From: an uncultured Clostridia bacterium
GTDB lineage: Bacteria; Bacillota; Clostridia; UMGS1810
Direction: 5' to 3'
Assembly (NCBI GenBank): GCA_905210855.1
Contig: CAJLYL010000013.1
Location: 1 to 29,086, forward strand
DNA length: 29,086 nt
The notes under the pieces were generated by a model. The model did no database searches. It was given only the letters and a program-made list of their open reading frames with translations, and was not told the DNA's origin. A program made the position numbers and the translations under genes. Position 1 is the stretch's first letter, and the number at the start of each line of letters is the position of its first letter. Positions 23,216-29,086 of the stretch are shown here, piece after piece.

Positions 23216-24082
23216 ATGTTGATTAACATGAAAGAAATGCTGGCAGTAGCTGATAAAAACGAATTTGCGGTACCTGCTTTTAACATAGGCAGCGAAGCAA
23301 TCCTAAAGGGTGTGGTTGAAAAAGCCAACGAAAAGGACGCTCCCGTCATCCTGGCGATCCACCCGACAGAACTTGAGTTTCTCGGCGACAGCTTTATCAA
23401 AACCTGCATAGAGGAGGCTCACAAATCAAGAGTGCCTATGGTTATTCACCTTGACCACGGCGGCAAGTTTGAAGAGATTCTGCGCGCTATCCGCTGCGGT
23501 TTCACCTCGGTTATGATCGACGCGTCGCATATGTCCTATGAGGACAACATCGCCATCACAAAGAAAGTTGTCGAGGTGGCTCACCCGTCCGATGTGTCCG
23601 TTGAGGCGGAGCTTGGCACAATCGGCAACACCGGCGAGTCCTATGAGGGCGGCACAAGCAGCATCATCTATACAGACCCTGCCCAGGCAAAGGACTTTAT
23701 CGACAGGACGGGCATTGATTCTCTCGCTGTTGCCATAGGTACGGCTCACGGAATCTATCCCAAGGATATGAAACCCGAGCTTAAGCTCGACCTGCTCAAG
23801 ACAATCCGCGACACGGTGGATATTCCGCTCGTGCTCCACGGCGGTTCAAGCAACCCCGACAAGGAGATTGCCGAGTCGGTTAAGATAGGTATATCCAAGA
23901 TAAACATCTCCAGCGATATCAAATTTGCGTTTTACAAGAAGTGCCGCGAGGTGCTTGAGGAAAATCCGAAGTGGATTGAGCCGAATGCAATCTATCCGCC
24001 CTGCATAGAGGCGATGAAAGAGGTTGTCGAGTTCAAGATGAATTTGTTCAACGATATCGGCAAGGCAAGCCTTTACAGATAA
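23216..24082 (+). CDS. Class II (zinc) ketose-bisphosphate aldolase, second copy
   Basis: The 288-aa protein is a paralogue of the preceding aldolase with the same zinc-site motifs: HLDHGG, VEAELG, GTAHGIYP and VLHGGSSN, then KINISSDIKFAF. It differs around the substrate region: it has an insertion (NTGESYEGGTSSI) where the first copy has ASEGGEF, and a longer C terminus with NAIYPPCIEAM. I chose ATG 23216 with AAGGAG 11 nt upstream. It is the last gene before a strong terminator. Two divergent tandem aldolases suggest two substrates or two steps, for example tagatose versus fructose bisphosphate; that is inference. Confidence 0.93.
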   Translation: MLINMKEMLAVADKNEFAVPAFNIGSEAILKGVVEKANEKDAPVILAIHPTELEFLGDSFIKTCIEEAHKSRVPMVIHLDHGGKFEEILRAIRCGFTSVMIDASHMSYEDNIAITKKVVEVAHPSDVSVEAELGTIGNTGESYEGGTSSIIYTDPAQAKDFIDRTGIDSLAVAIGTAHGIYPKDMKPELKLDLLKTIRDTVDIPLVLHGGSSNPDKEIAESVKIGISKINISSDIKFAFYKKCREVLEENPKWIEPNAIYPPCIEAMKEVVEFKMNLFNDIGKASLYR

Positions 24083-24109
24083 ATTTTTTCTCACGACAAA
24101 ACAAAATCG

Positions 24110-24174
24110 GAGCCGCCGCAGCGCAGCAATTCAAATATCGAATGTTTGAATCAGCGCCGCGGCGCTCTTTTTTT
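24110..24174 (+). terminator. Intrinsic terminator of the PTS operon
   Basis: A long stem (GAGC/GCTC plus GCCGC/GCGGC at the base, ATTCAAA/TTTGAAT near the loop) is followed by seven T at 24168-24174. It lies 28 bp after the last aldolase gene. Confidence 0.85.
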
Positions 24175-24180
24175 GCCGCC

Positions 24181-24209
24181 TTGACAAAAAAAGCGGCGGA
24201 TGTTAAAAT
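24181..24209 (+). promoter_or_regulatory. Sigma-A promoter of the LTA-synthase-like gene
   Basis: Consensus TTGACA (24181-24186), a 17-nt spacer and TAAAAT (24204-24209), about 68 nt upstream of the start codon and directly after the PTS operon terminator. Confidence 0.85.
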
Positions 24210-24276
24210 ATGAACAACAGCCGATTAAATTCTGCTTTATTCGACATTAGCAGATTATTTGTGAAAGGGGACAAAA

Positions 24277-26124
24277 ATGTACGGTATTCGGCAGCTTAAA
24301 ACAAAATCCGCTCTTCTCTCGGGAGTGTGGCTCTTTGCGTGGGCGTTTATCGTCACTGTGATGAGCCTGTTTCTGACTGTTCATTCCCATGCCTCCGGCG
24401 GCAGGATATTTGCGTCGTACTTTGCCTTCCCGTCTCTTATCGTGCTCAATTTTGTGCCCGTGCTGCTGATTGCGGCGTTTTTCTTTTGCCTGACAAACCG
24501 TGTGTGGGCGGCTGCTCTGCTTTCGTCGCTGACAGTATTCGGTGTGTCGTGGATAAATTATTTTAAAATGCTGTTGCGCAGCGAGCCTTTTATGGCGGCG
24601 GACATAGCCTTTGTCAGCGAGGCTTTCAATATGACCGGCAGATACAAGCTTGTGCCCGATGTGTGCTTCTGGCTCACGCTTGCGCTTGCCGCGGCCGGCA
24701 CGGCGGCGTCGTTTCTGTTTGACTGGCGGTCAAAAAAATATAATCTCAATTTCTTCTGTGCTCTCGGCTTTGCGTTTGTGCTTGTGCTCGGCGCAAGAGT
24801 GGTGTATCTGGACGACGGAATCTATGAGCGGACGGACACCTCGGCTGTCGCGGGGGATTTCCTCGACAGCATAAACACGGCGGACGTCTTTGCCTCGCGC
24901 GGATTTGTTTATTCGTTTATTCACAGCTTCGGCGATGTGTTCGACACTCCGCCCGAGGGGTATTCCGAGGAGAGGGCGGCTGCCGCGCTTGAAAAATTCT
25001 CCGACGGCGGCATACCCGATGACAAAAAGATTAATGTAATATCAATAATGCTCGAATCGTTCAACGATTTTTCAAAGTTCGATACCCTTAACTTCCGCAA
25101 AAATCCCTATGCGGCGTACAATCGGCTAAAAAGGCGCTCGGTTTTCGGCAATATTTTTGTGTCGAGCTTCGGCGGCGGTACGGTGAACACCGAGAGGGCG
25201 TATCTGACGGGGTATTCAAAACCCTTTGAGTACCGCGCGCCCACGGAATCCCATGTGAGATATTTTAAGGAGCAGGGCTACACTGTGGAAGGGGCGCACC
25301 CCGGCAACAGCTGGTTTTACAGCCGCGATGTGTTCAACTGCAACCTCGGTTTTGACAATTACTGTTTCTTTGAGGACAGGTACGGCGACATATTTGAATC
25401 CACGGAGGATCGCAGCGGTCACGGCGGCGACAAGATACTCGAAGACAGATATTTCTTTGATGACATAATGAATCTGTACGAGGCAAATCTCGGCAGCGGA
25501 AAGCCGTATTTCGGATTTTTTGTGTCATATCAGAACCACGGGCCTTACAATCCCGACTGGCTCGAGGGCGGAGAGTATGTGCATCGCGGCGATGTGTCGC
25601 TCGAGGCGTACAACATAATCAATAACTACCTTGCCGGCATAAAAGAGACATCGGACGAACTCGAAAAGATTGCCGGCCGCATAGACGAGAGGGAAGAACC
25701 GATACTGCTTGTCGCTTTCGGCGACCACAACCCATGGCTCGGCAACGACGGCTCGGTGTACGCCGAGTACGGCATAAATCTTGATTTCGACACCGACGAG
25801 GGAATGTACAATTATTTTGAAGTGCCGTATATAATCTATGCCAACCCTGCCGCAAGGGAGATTATCGGCGATGTGCGCGGCGACGGCGGCGATTTCGGCA
25901 TGATGTACCTCATGAACAAGGTTTTTGAGGTTGCCGGCTGGGATGGCAGCGGATTTATGAAACTGTCAAACGAACTTAAGGAGAAGCTCGACATCGTGAC
26001 AAACATTGGCGTGTGCCGCGAGGACGGCGAGCTTAAGACGAACATACGCGGCGAATCCAAGACGCTGCGCGACGATTTCCTTGCCGCACAGTATCTGCGC
26101 AAACATACAAAAATCAAGAAATAA
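24277..26124 (+). CDS. LTA synthase family protein (membrane sulfatase-fold phosphoglycerol transferase)
   Basis: LtaS-type enzymes transfer glycerol phosphate from phosphatidylglycerol to envelope polymers outside the membrane. The 615-aa protein has about five hydrophobic helices in residues 10-175, then an extracellular sulfatase-fold domain. Metal and catalytic residues are visible: Glu260 in IMLESF; the probable nucleophile Thr305 in GGGTVNTERAYLTG; His421 in QNHGPYN; and Asp483-His484 in FGDHNPW. Ribosome binding site AAAGGGG. The gene is monocistronic with its own promoter. It could make lipoteichoic acid or modify another polymer; the family includes both activities. Confidence 0.92.
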   Translation: MYGIRQLKTKSALLSGVWLFAWAFIVTVMSLFLTVHSHASGGRIFASYFAFPSLIVLNFVPVLLIAAFFFCLTNRVWAAALLSSLTVFGVSWINYFKMLLRSEPFMAADIAFVSEAFNMTGRYKLVPDVCFWLTLALAAAGTAASFLFDWRSKKYNLNFFCALGFAFVLVLGARVVYLDDGIYERTDTSAVAGDFLDSINTADVFASRGFVYSFIHSFGDVFDTPPEGYSEERAAAALEKFSDGGIPDDKKINVISIMLESFNDFSKFDTLNFRKNPYAAYNRLKRRSVFGNIFVSSFGGGTVNTERAYLTGYSKPFEYRAPTESHVRYFKEQGYTVEGAHPGNSWFYSRDVFNCNLGFDNYCFFEDRYGDIFESTEDRSGHGGDKILEDRYFFDDIMNLYEANLGSGKPYFGFFVSYQNHGPYNPDWLEGGEYVHRGDVSLEAYNIINNYLAGIKETSDELEKIAGRIDEREEPILLVAFGDHNPWLGNDGSVYAEYGINLDFDTDEGMYNYFEVPYIIYANPAAREIIGDVRGDGGDFGMMYLMNKVFEVAGWDGSGFMKLSNELKEKLDIVTNIGVCREDGELKTNIRGESKTLRDDFLAAQYLRKHTKIKK

Positions 26125-26204
26125 TATGTCATAATAAACAAAATAGCCGAAAAAGATAAAAAAAGCTTGATTTTTATTCTCACAGCGGTTATAATTATAG
26201 GGTA

Positions 26205-26233
26205 TTGACAAATTAGCCGATTCGATATATAAT
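26205..26233 (+). promoter_or_regulatory. Consensus sigma-A promoter of rpmH and the downstream cluster
   Basis: Perfect TTGACA (26205-26210), a 17-nt spacer and perfect TATAAT (26228-26233), the strongest promoter in the window. The leader of about 120 nt holds the palindrome CCCCATGGGG (26301-26310) and a small CACCG/CGGTG stem (26316-26336). I found no DnaA boxes here. Confidence 0.9.
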
Positions 26234-26361
26234 ATATCATGGTTTTTAGGCGATAAGATGATATTCGTCGTATGACAAATACGAATTACGGAGCGGTTGT
26301 CCCCATGGGGGCGTCCACCGATTTAATGATACGGTGCTGCTTTTTCAAGGAGGTGTTAGTG

Positions 26362-26496
26362 ATGAAAAGAACATATCAGCCGAATGTAAGACACAGAAGC
26401 AAGGTTCACGGCTTCAGAAAGAGAATGAGCGATGCTAACGGCAGAAAGGTGCTTGCTCGCAGAAGACTTAAGGGCAGAAAAGTTTTGTCCGCGTAA
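26362..26496 (+). CDS. rpmH: 50S ribosomal protein L34
   Basis: L34 is a tiny, very basic protein of the large ribosomal subunit that contacts 23S rRNA. The 44-aa sequence MKRTYQPNVRHRSKVHGFRK, ending KGRKVLSA, is a full-length match to the family. AAGGAGG lies 7 nt before the ATG; a longer in-frame start at 26272 is rejected. The gene has a perfect consensus promoter and is followed by a terminator-like hairpin before rnpA, which lowers or regulates read-through. In most Firmicutes dnaA lies divergently upstream; here an LTA-synthase-like gene does. Confidence 0.97.
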   Translation: MKRTYQPNVRHRSKVHGFRKRMSDANGRKVLARRRLKGRKVLSA

Positions 26497-26551
26497 GGTC
26501 AATTGAGACTCATGCCCGCAGCGGCTTGAGTCACCGGTTGTCCGGAATCTC

Positions 26552-26579
26552 AAGACCACACTCGTTTGTGGTCTTTTTC
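26552..26579 (+). terminator. Terminator/attenuator between rpmH and rnpA
   Basis: AAGACCACA (26552-26560) pairs perfectly with TGTGGTCTT (26567-26575), followed by a T-rich end. Upstream, CTTGAG (26525-26530) can pair with CTCAAG (26549-26554), overlapping the left arm of the terminator, and GACTCA (26507-26512) can pair with TGAGTC (26527-26532). These helices exclude one another, as in an attenuator. Confidence 0.75.
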
Positions 26580-26629
26580 TAAATATGCGGCATGGGCACT
26601 GCGATTTGTGCGGAGGGATTTTTTTAATT

Positions 26630-26953
26630 ATGAAAAACACTGTAAAAGAAAACCGCGAATTCCGGTATGCCTACAAGCGCGGCAAAAAGGCAGTTTCGTC
26701 ACATCTTGTGGTGCACTGCGCAAAGAGCCGCCGCCCCGTGAGCCGCATAGGCATTACGGTGTCGTCGTTTAACCGTGCGGTTGACCGCAACAGGGCAAAA
26801 CGGCTGGTGCGCGCCGCATGGCAAAAGTACTATCCCCTCGTGGAACCGGGCTACAATGTAATAGTTGTGGCGCGGTCACGCGTCAAGGGGGCAACTCTTG
26901 AAGATGTGGACAAGTCCATGAAATACTGTCTCGGGAAGTTGAATTTAATATGA
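26630..26953 (+). CDS. rnpA: Ribonuclease P protein component
   Basis: RnpA assists the RNase P RNA in trimming tRNA 5' leaders. The 107-aa protein has the substrate-binding FRYAYKRGKK segment and the RNR motif in DRNRAKRLVRAAW, plus VVARSRVKGATLEDV. ATG at 26630 has GGAGGGA 11 nt upstream; the longer reading from 26585 overlaps the terminator end and is rejected. Its stop TGA overlaps the yidD ATG by four bases (ATGA). Confidence 0.95.
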   Translation: MKNTVKENREFRYAYKRGKKAVSSHLVVHCAKSRRPVSRIGITVSSFNRAVDRNRAKRLVRAAWQKYYPLVEPGYNVIVVARSRVKGATLEDVDKSMKYCLGKLNLI

Positions 26954-27159
26954 AAACTCTGCTTACGGCATTGATAAAATTATACAGAAAATATATTTCG
27001 CCGTGCAAGAAACATTGCTGCCGTTTTTACCCCACCTGCTCGGAGTACGCATTGCAGGCGGTGACAAAATACGGTGCGGCAAAGGGCAGTTTGCTTGCGG
27101 CAAAGCGGCTTATGAGGTGTCATCCGTTCAATTCCGGCGGTTATGACCCGCTCAAATAG
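26950..27159 (+). CDS. yidD: Membrane protein insertion efficiency factor YidD
   Basis: YidD is a small membrane-associated protein that helps YidC-dependent insertion. The 69-aa sequence shows the family hallmarks YRKYISPCKKHCCRFYPTCS and RLMRCHPFNSGGYDP. It overlaps rnpA by four bases and is 12 bp before yidC, in the universally conserved order. Confidence 0.96.
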   Translation: MKTLLTALIKLYRKYISPCKKHCCRFYPTCSEYALQAVTKYGAAKGSLLAAKRLMRCHPFNSGGYDPLK

Positions 27160-27171
27160 GAGGTAGAAGAT

Positions 27172-28149
27172 TTGTTTAAGACAATTATCACGATTCCGCT
27201 CGGATATGTGCTTGATTTCATATATCAGTTTGTGGGAAACTACGGCTGGTCACTCATAGTGTTTACACTGTTTATCAAGCTGATACTCTTGCCGCTCGGA
27301 CTCAAACAGCAAAAATCCGCAACAAAAATGCAGCAGATTCAGCCCAAGGTTGCCGAGCTGCAAAAGAAATACGCAAACGATCAGCAAAAGCTGAGCGAGG
27401 AGACCATGAAGCTGTACAAGGAGTACGGCGCGAATCCTGCCGGAGGCTGTCTGCCGCTGCTTATTCAGCTGCCGATTCTCTTCGGACTTTACAGGGTTAT
27501 TTACAGTCCGCTCACCTATATGCTCCACTTTGACGCGGACAAGGTGACCGAGCTTACAAACCGCTATCTCGCGGACGCGTCTCTGGTAGAGAAATTCGGC
27601 GAGATTACCGGCAGAGCCGCGAACCAGGCGCAGATTGTGCTTGCAAAGGCTTTTGACCTTATCAACTTTAATTTCCTCGGCATGGACATATCGGCTTCGC
27701 CGAGCATATCAAAGATATCCGTGCTGTGGATAATCCCGATTGTTGCTACAATTACGACATACTTCTCCAGCAAGATAACCACCATGATGAACGGCGGCGA
27801 CAAGAAGAAGGACAAGGAGAAAGACGCAAACGGCGAGGTAAAGAAAGAGCGTGTGCTCTCTCCCGACCAAAAGACAAGCAGCACTTCGTCAAACTCTGCC
27901 GAGAGCATGACAAAATCTATGACATACATGATGCCGCTCATGACGCTGTGGATTACATTTACACTGCCTGCGGCGCTGGGCGTATACTGGATTGTATCGA
28001 ATGTGATATCCCTCTTGCAGACCATACTGCTCAACGGATATTACAAAAACAAGCTTGAGGGCGAAATTGCCAATCAAGACAAAATTATTGCTGAGAAACA
28101 GGCGGCAAAGGACGCTAAGTATAACAAAAAGAGAAAGAAAAGGAGCTGA
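27172..28149 (+). CDS. yidC: Membrane protein insertase YidC/SpoIIIJ/Oxa1 family
   Basis: YidC inserts and folds inner-membrane proteins, alone or with Sec. The 325-aa protein starts at TTG with AGGAGG upstream. It has five predicted transmembrane segments: about 25-44, 94-115, 181-199, 251-269 and 270-288. The first carries the groove positive charge as Lys36 (FTLFIKLILLPL), where most family members have Arg. The cytoplasmic hairpin after it (QQIQPKVAELQKKYAND) is conserved. A Lys/Asp/Ser-rich insert (about 208-245) lies before the fourth segment, and the tail is very basic (KKRKKRS), probably for ribosome contact. There is no lipobox, unlike B. subtilis SpoIIIJ. Confidence 0.95.
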   Translation: MFKTIITIPLGYVLDFIYQFVGNYGWSLIVFTLFIKLILLPLGLKQQKSATKMQQIQPKVAELQKKYANDQQKLSEETMKLYKEYGANPAGGCLPLLIQLPILFGLYRVIYSPLTYMLHFDADKVTELTNRYLADASLVEKFGEITGRAANQAQIVLAKAFDLINFNFLGMDISASPSISKISVLWIIPIVATITTYFSSKITTMMNGGDKKKDKEKDANGEVKKERVLSPDQKTSSTSSNSAESMTKSMTYMMPLMTLWITFTLPAALGVYWIVSNVISLLQTILLNGYYKNKLEGEIANQDKIIAEKQAAKDAKYNKKRKKRS

Positions 28150-28155
28150 TTTATA

Positions 28156-28773
28156 ATGCAGACAATAGAAAAAACTGCCAAAACCAAGGAAGAGGCGATA
28201 GCTGCGGCGCTTGCCGAGCTTAACACGACCGAGGACGAGGTAGAGATTGAAACTGTGGAAGAAGGCTCAAAAGGCTTTCTCGGTCTCGGCAGCAAGGACG
28301 CTGTGGTCAGAGTTACGCTGCTGCCAAATCCCGAGCGCAGAGCAAAGGACTTTTTGAACGGCATTTTTGACATCCTCGGCGAGGAGGTCAATGTGGATGT
28401 GCAGACAGATGACGACACACTCAAGATTGAGTTCACCGGGTCCGACATGGGCATTGTGATAGGCAAGAGGGGCGAGACTCTCGACGCGCTGCAATATCTG
28501 ACAAGCCTTGTGGTAAACCGCGGCGATTCCGATTTCAAGAAAGTTTCGCTTGACACGGAGAACTACCGCGATAAACGCAACACGGCTCTGGAGAGCCTGG
28601 CGCACAAGCTTGCAAAGAAGGTTGCGCGCACAAGGAGGAGCACCACGCTTGAGCCGATGAATTCCTATGAGCGCAGGATTATTCATTCCGCACTCCAGGA
28701 CGACCCGTATGTGACGACATACAGCATCGGTCAGGGAGTAAACCGCAAGGTTGTAATTGCGCTTAAGAAATAA
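28156..28773 (+). CDS. jag: RNA-binding protein Jag (KhpB/EloR; Jag-N, KH and R3H domains)
   Basis: Jag/KhpB binds RNA and, with KhpA, influences cell elongation and division in Gram-positive bacteria. The 205-aa protein has an N-terminal Jag domain (1-52, ending KGFLGLGSKDAVVRV), a KH domain with GIVIGKRGETLDALQYL (about 98-114), and an R3H domain with LEPMNSYERRIIHSAL near 165-181. It is 6 bp after yidC and is followed by an intrinsic terminator. mnmE, the usual next gene, is not adjacent here; palindromic elements follow instead. Confidence 0.95.
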   Translation: MQTIEKTAKTKEEAIAAALAELNTTEDEVEIETVEEGSKGFLGLGSKDAVVRVTLLPNPERRAKDFLNGIFDILGEEVNVDVQTDDDTLKIEFTGSDMGIVIGKRGETLDALQYLTSLVVNRGDSDFKKVSLDTENYRDKRNTALESLAHKLAKKVARTRRSTTLEPMNSYERRIIHSALQDDPYVTTYSIGQGVNRKVVIALKK

Positions 28774-28791
28774 CAGCTTGAATTTTTGATA

Positions 28792-28816
28792 GGGGGCGGC
28801 TTGTCCGCCCCTTTTT
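28792..28816 (+). terminator. Intrinsic terminator after jag
   Basis: GGGGCGG pairs with CCGCCCC (loop CTTGT) and is followed by five T, about 20 nt after the jag stop codon. It ends the rpmH-to-jag unit. Confidence 0.88.
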
Positions 28817-28832
28817 GAGTAATATCGGAGAC

Positions 28833-29036
28833 GGCTCGGTGGTATATATTTTATTTTGGCTCGCATAAGACTTGTGCCGTCTGTGTATGTATTTTTTATT
28901 CTTGGCGACTCGGACAGCTGTGCGGTAGCGCAGAACTCGTCGCCTGAGAATAAAAAACACATACACAGCCGTTGGCGGAAGACTTTCGACGCGCGGCTGC
29001 TATCGGTTTTCAAAATAAAATACACACCCCCTTGCC
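28833..29036. repeat. Nested palindromic element, complete copy 4
   Basis: The outer arms are at 28833-28858 (GGCTCGGTGGTATATATTTT then ATTTTG) and 29011-29036 (CAAAATAAAATACACACCCC then CTTGCC). The inner 84-bp inverted repeat is at 28883-28966 and has GGCGAC/GTCGCC plus the central hairpin CTGTGC-GGTA-GCGCAG. The spacers CTTGTGCCGTCTGTGTATG and GACTTTCGACGCG match the other copies. It follows the jag terminator. Confidence 0.9.
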
Positions 29037-29055
29037 TCTGCGGAATTTGTTCTTC

Positions 29056-29086
29056 GGCTCGTGGCATATGTTGTGTATCTGCTCGG
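29056..29086. repeat. Second palindrome type, left arm cut by window edge
   Basis: The sequence from 29056 starts GGCTCG, and after six variable bases it is identical over 19 bases (ATGTTGTGTATCTGCTCGG) to the reverse complement of the right arm of the element at 23015-23105. The rest lies outside the window. It starts only 20 bp after the end of the nested element. Confidence 0.75.

Noticed and set aside
26125..26361. Replication origin upstream of rpmH
   Set aside because: No TTATCCACA-like boxes, no dnaA and no AT-rich unwinding array. The gap is explained by a promoter and leader.
28763..29067. Open frames across the palindromic elements that look like related short proteins
   Set aside because: They arise because the repeats are similar in sequence. 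They lack ribosome binding sites and read equally well in several frames.
1..29086. CRISPR array or prophage
   Set aside because: No regularly spaced short direct repeats and no phage structural, integrase or transposase genes were seen.

Overview
The window looks like chromosomal DNA from an anaerobic, low-to-mid GC Firmicute of the class Clostridia. Reasons: strong AGGAGG-type ribosome binding sites; sigma-A style promoters; T-rich intrinsic terminators; S-layer homology (SLH) surface proteins; an [FeFe]-hydrogenase maturase (HydE); an HPr that keeps both His15 and the regulatory Ser46; and the rpmH-rnpA-yidD-yidC-jag cluster in Firmicutes order. I cannot name the genus from sequence alone.

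Layout. From 189 to 6759 every gene is on the minus strand: polyphosphate kinase; an Rrf2 regulator-HydE-TcdA operon; a small secreted protein; and an overlapping sigma factor/DUF4367 anti-sigma-like pair. Around 6.8-7.1 kb transcription diverges and everything further right is on the plus strand. From 7.1 to 12.3 kb lies an AT-richer accessory stretch: a folded leader, a 17-codon ORF, a large secreted protein gene broken by two compensating frameshifts, an SLH protein and a decayed membrane-anchored gene. Next come an HPr-kinase-like ATPase gene with an SLH protein gene 2 bp behind it, then HU. From 16.2 to 24.1 kb is a self-contained phosphotransferase (PTS) operon: PRD activator, HPr, enzyme I, fructose-type EIIA, EIIB and EIIC, and two class II aldolases. 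An LTA-synthase-like gene follows, then rpmH-rnpA-yidD-yidC-jag. dnaA is not next to rpmH, and I see no DnaA-box cluster.

How the genes work together. The PTS operon encodes every phosphotransfer step from PEP to imported sugar plus two aldolases to cleave the phosphorylated ketose, under a regulator that carries its own EIIB and EIIA domains. Rrf2 (three cysteines) with HydE suggests redox or Fe-S control of hydrogenase maturation. rnpA, yidD, yidC and jag form a tightly packed RNA-processing and membrane-insertion unit.

Most unusual content. A family of intergenic nested palindromes of roughly 95-315 bp occurs at 1-133, 11559-11652, 15003-15216, 15759-16075 and 28833-29036. Outer inverted arms enclose conserved spacers and a second 84-bp inverted repeat, whose central hairpin shows a compensatory base-pair swap between copies. 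A second palindrome type lies between the two aldolase genes (about 23015-23105) and begins again at 29056. I do not recognise either family. Other oddities are a perfect 19-bp inverted repeat built from a tRNA 3' end in the ppk leader, and the folded leader with small ORF at 6950-7134.
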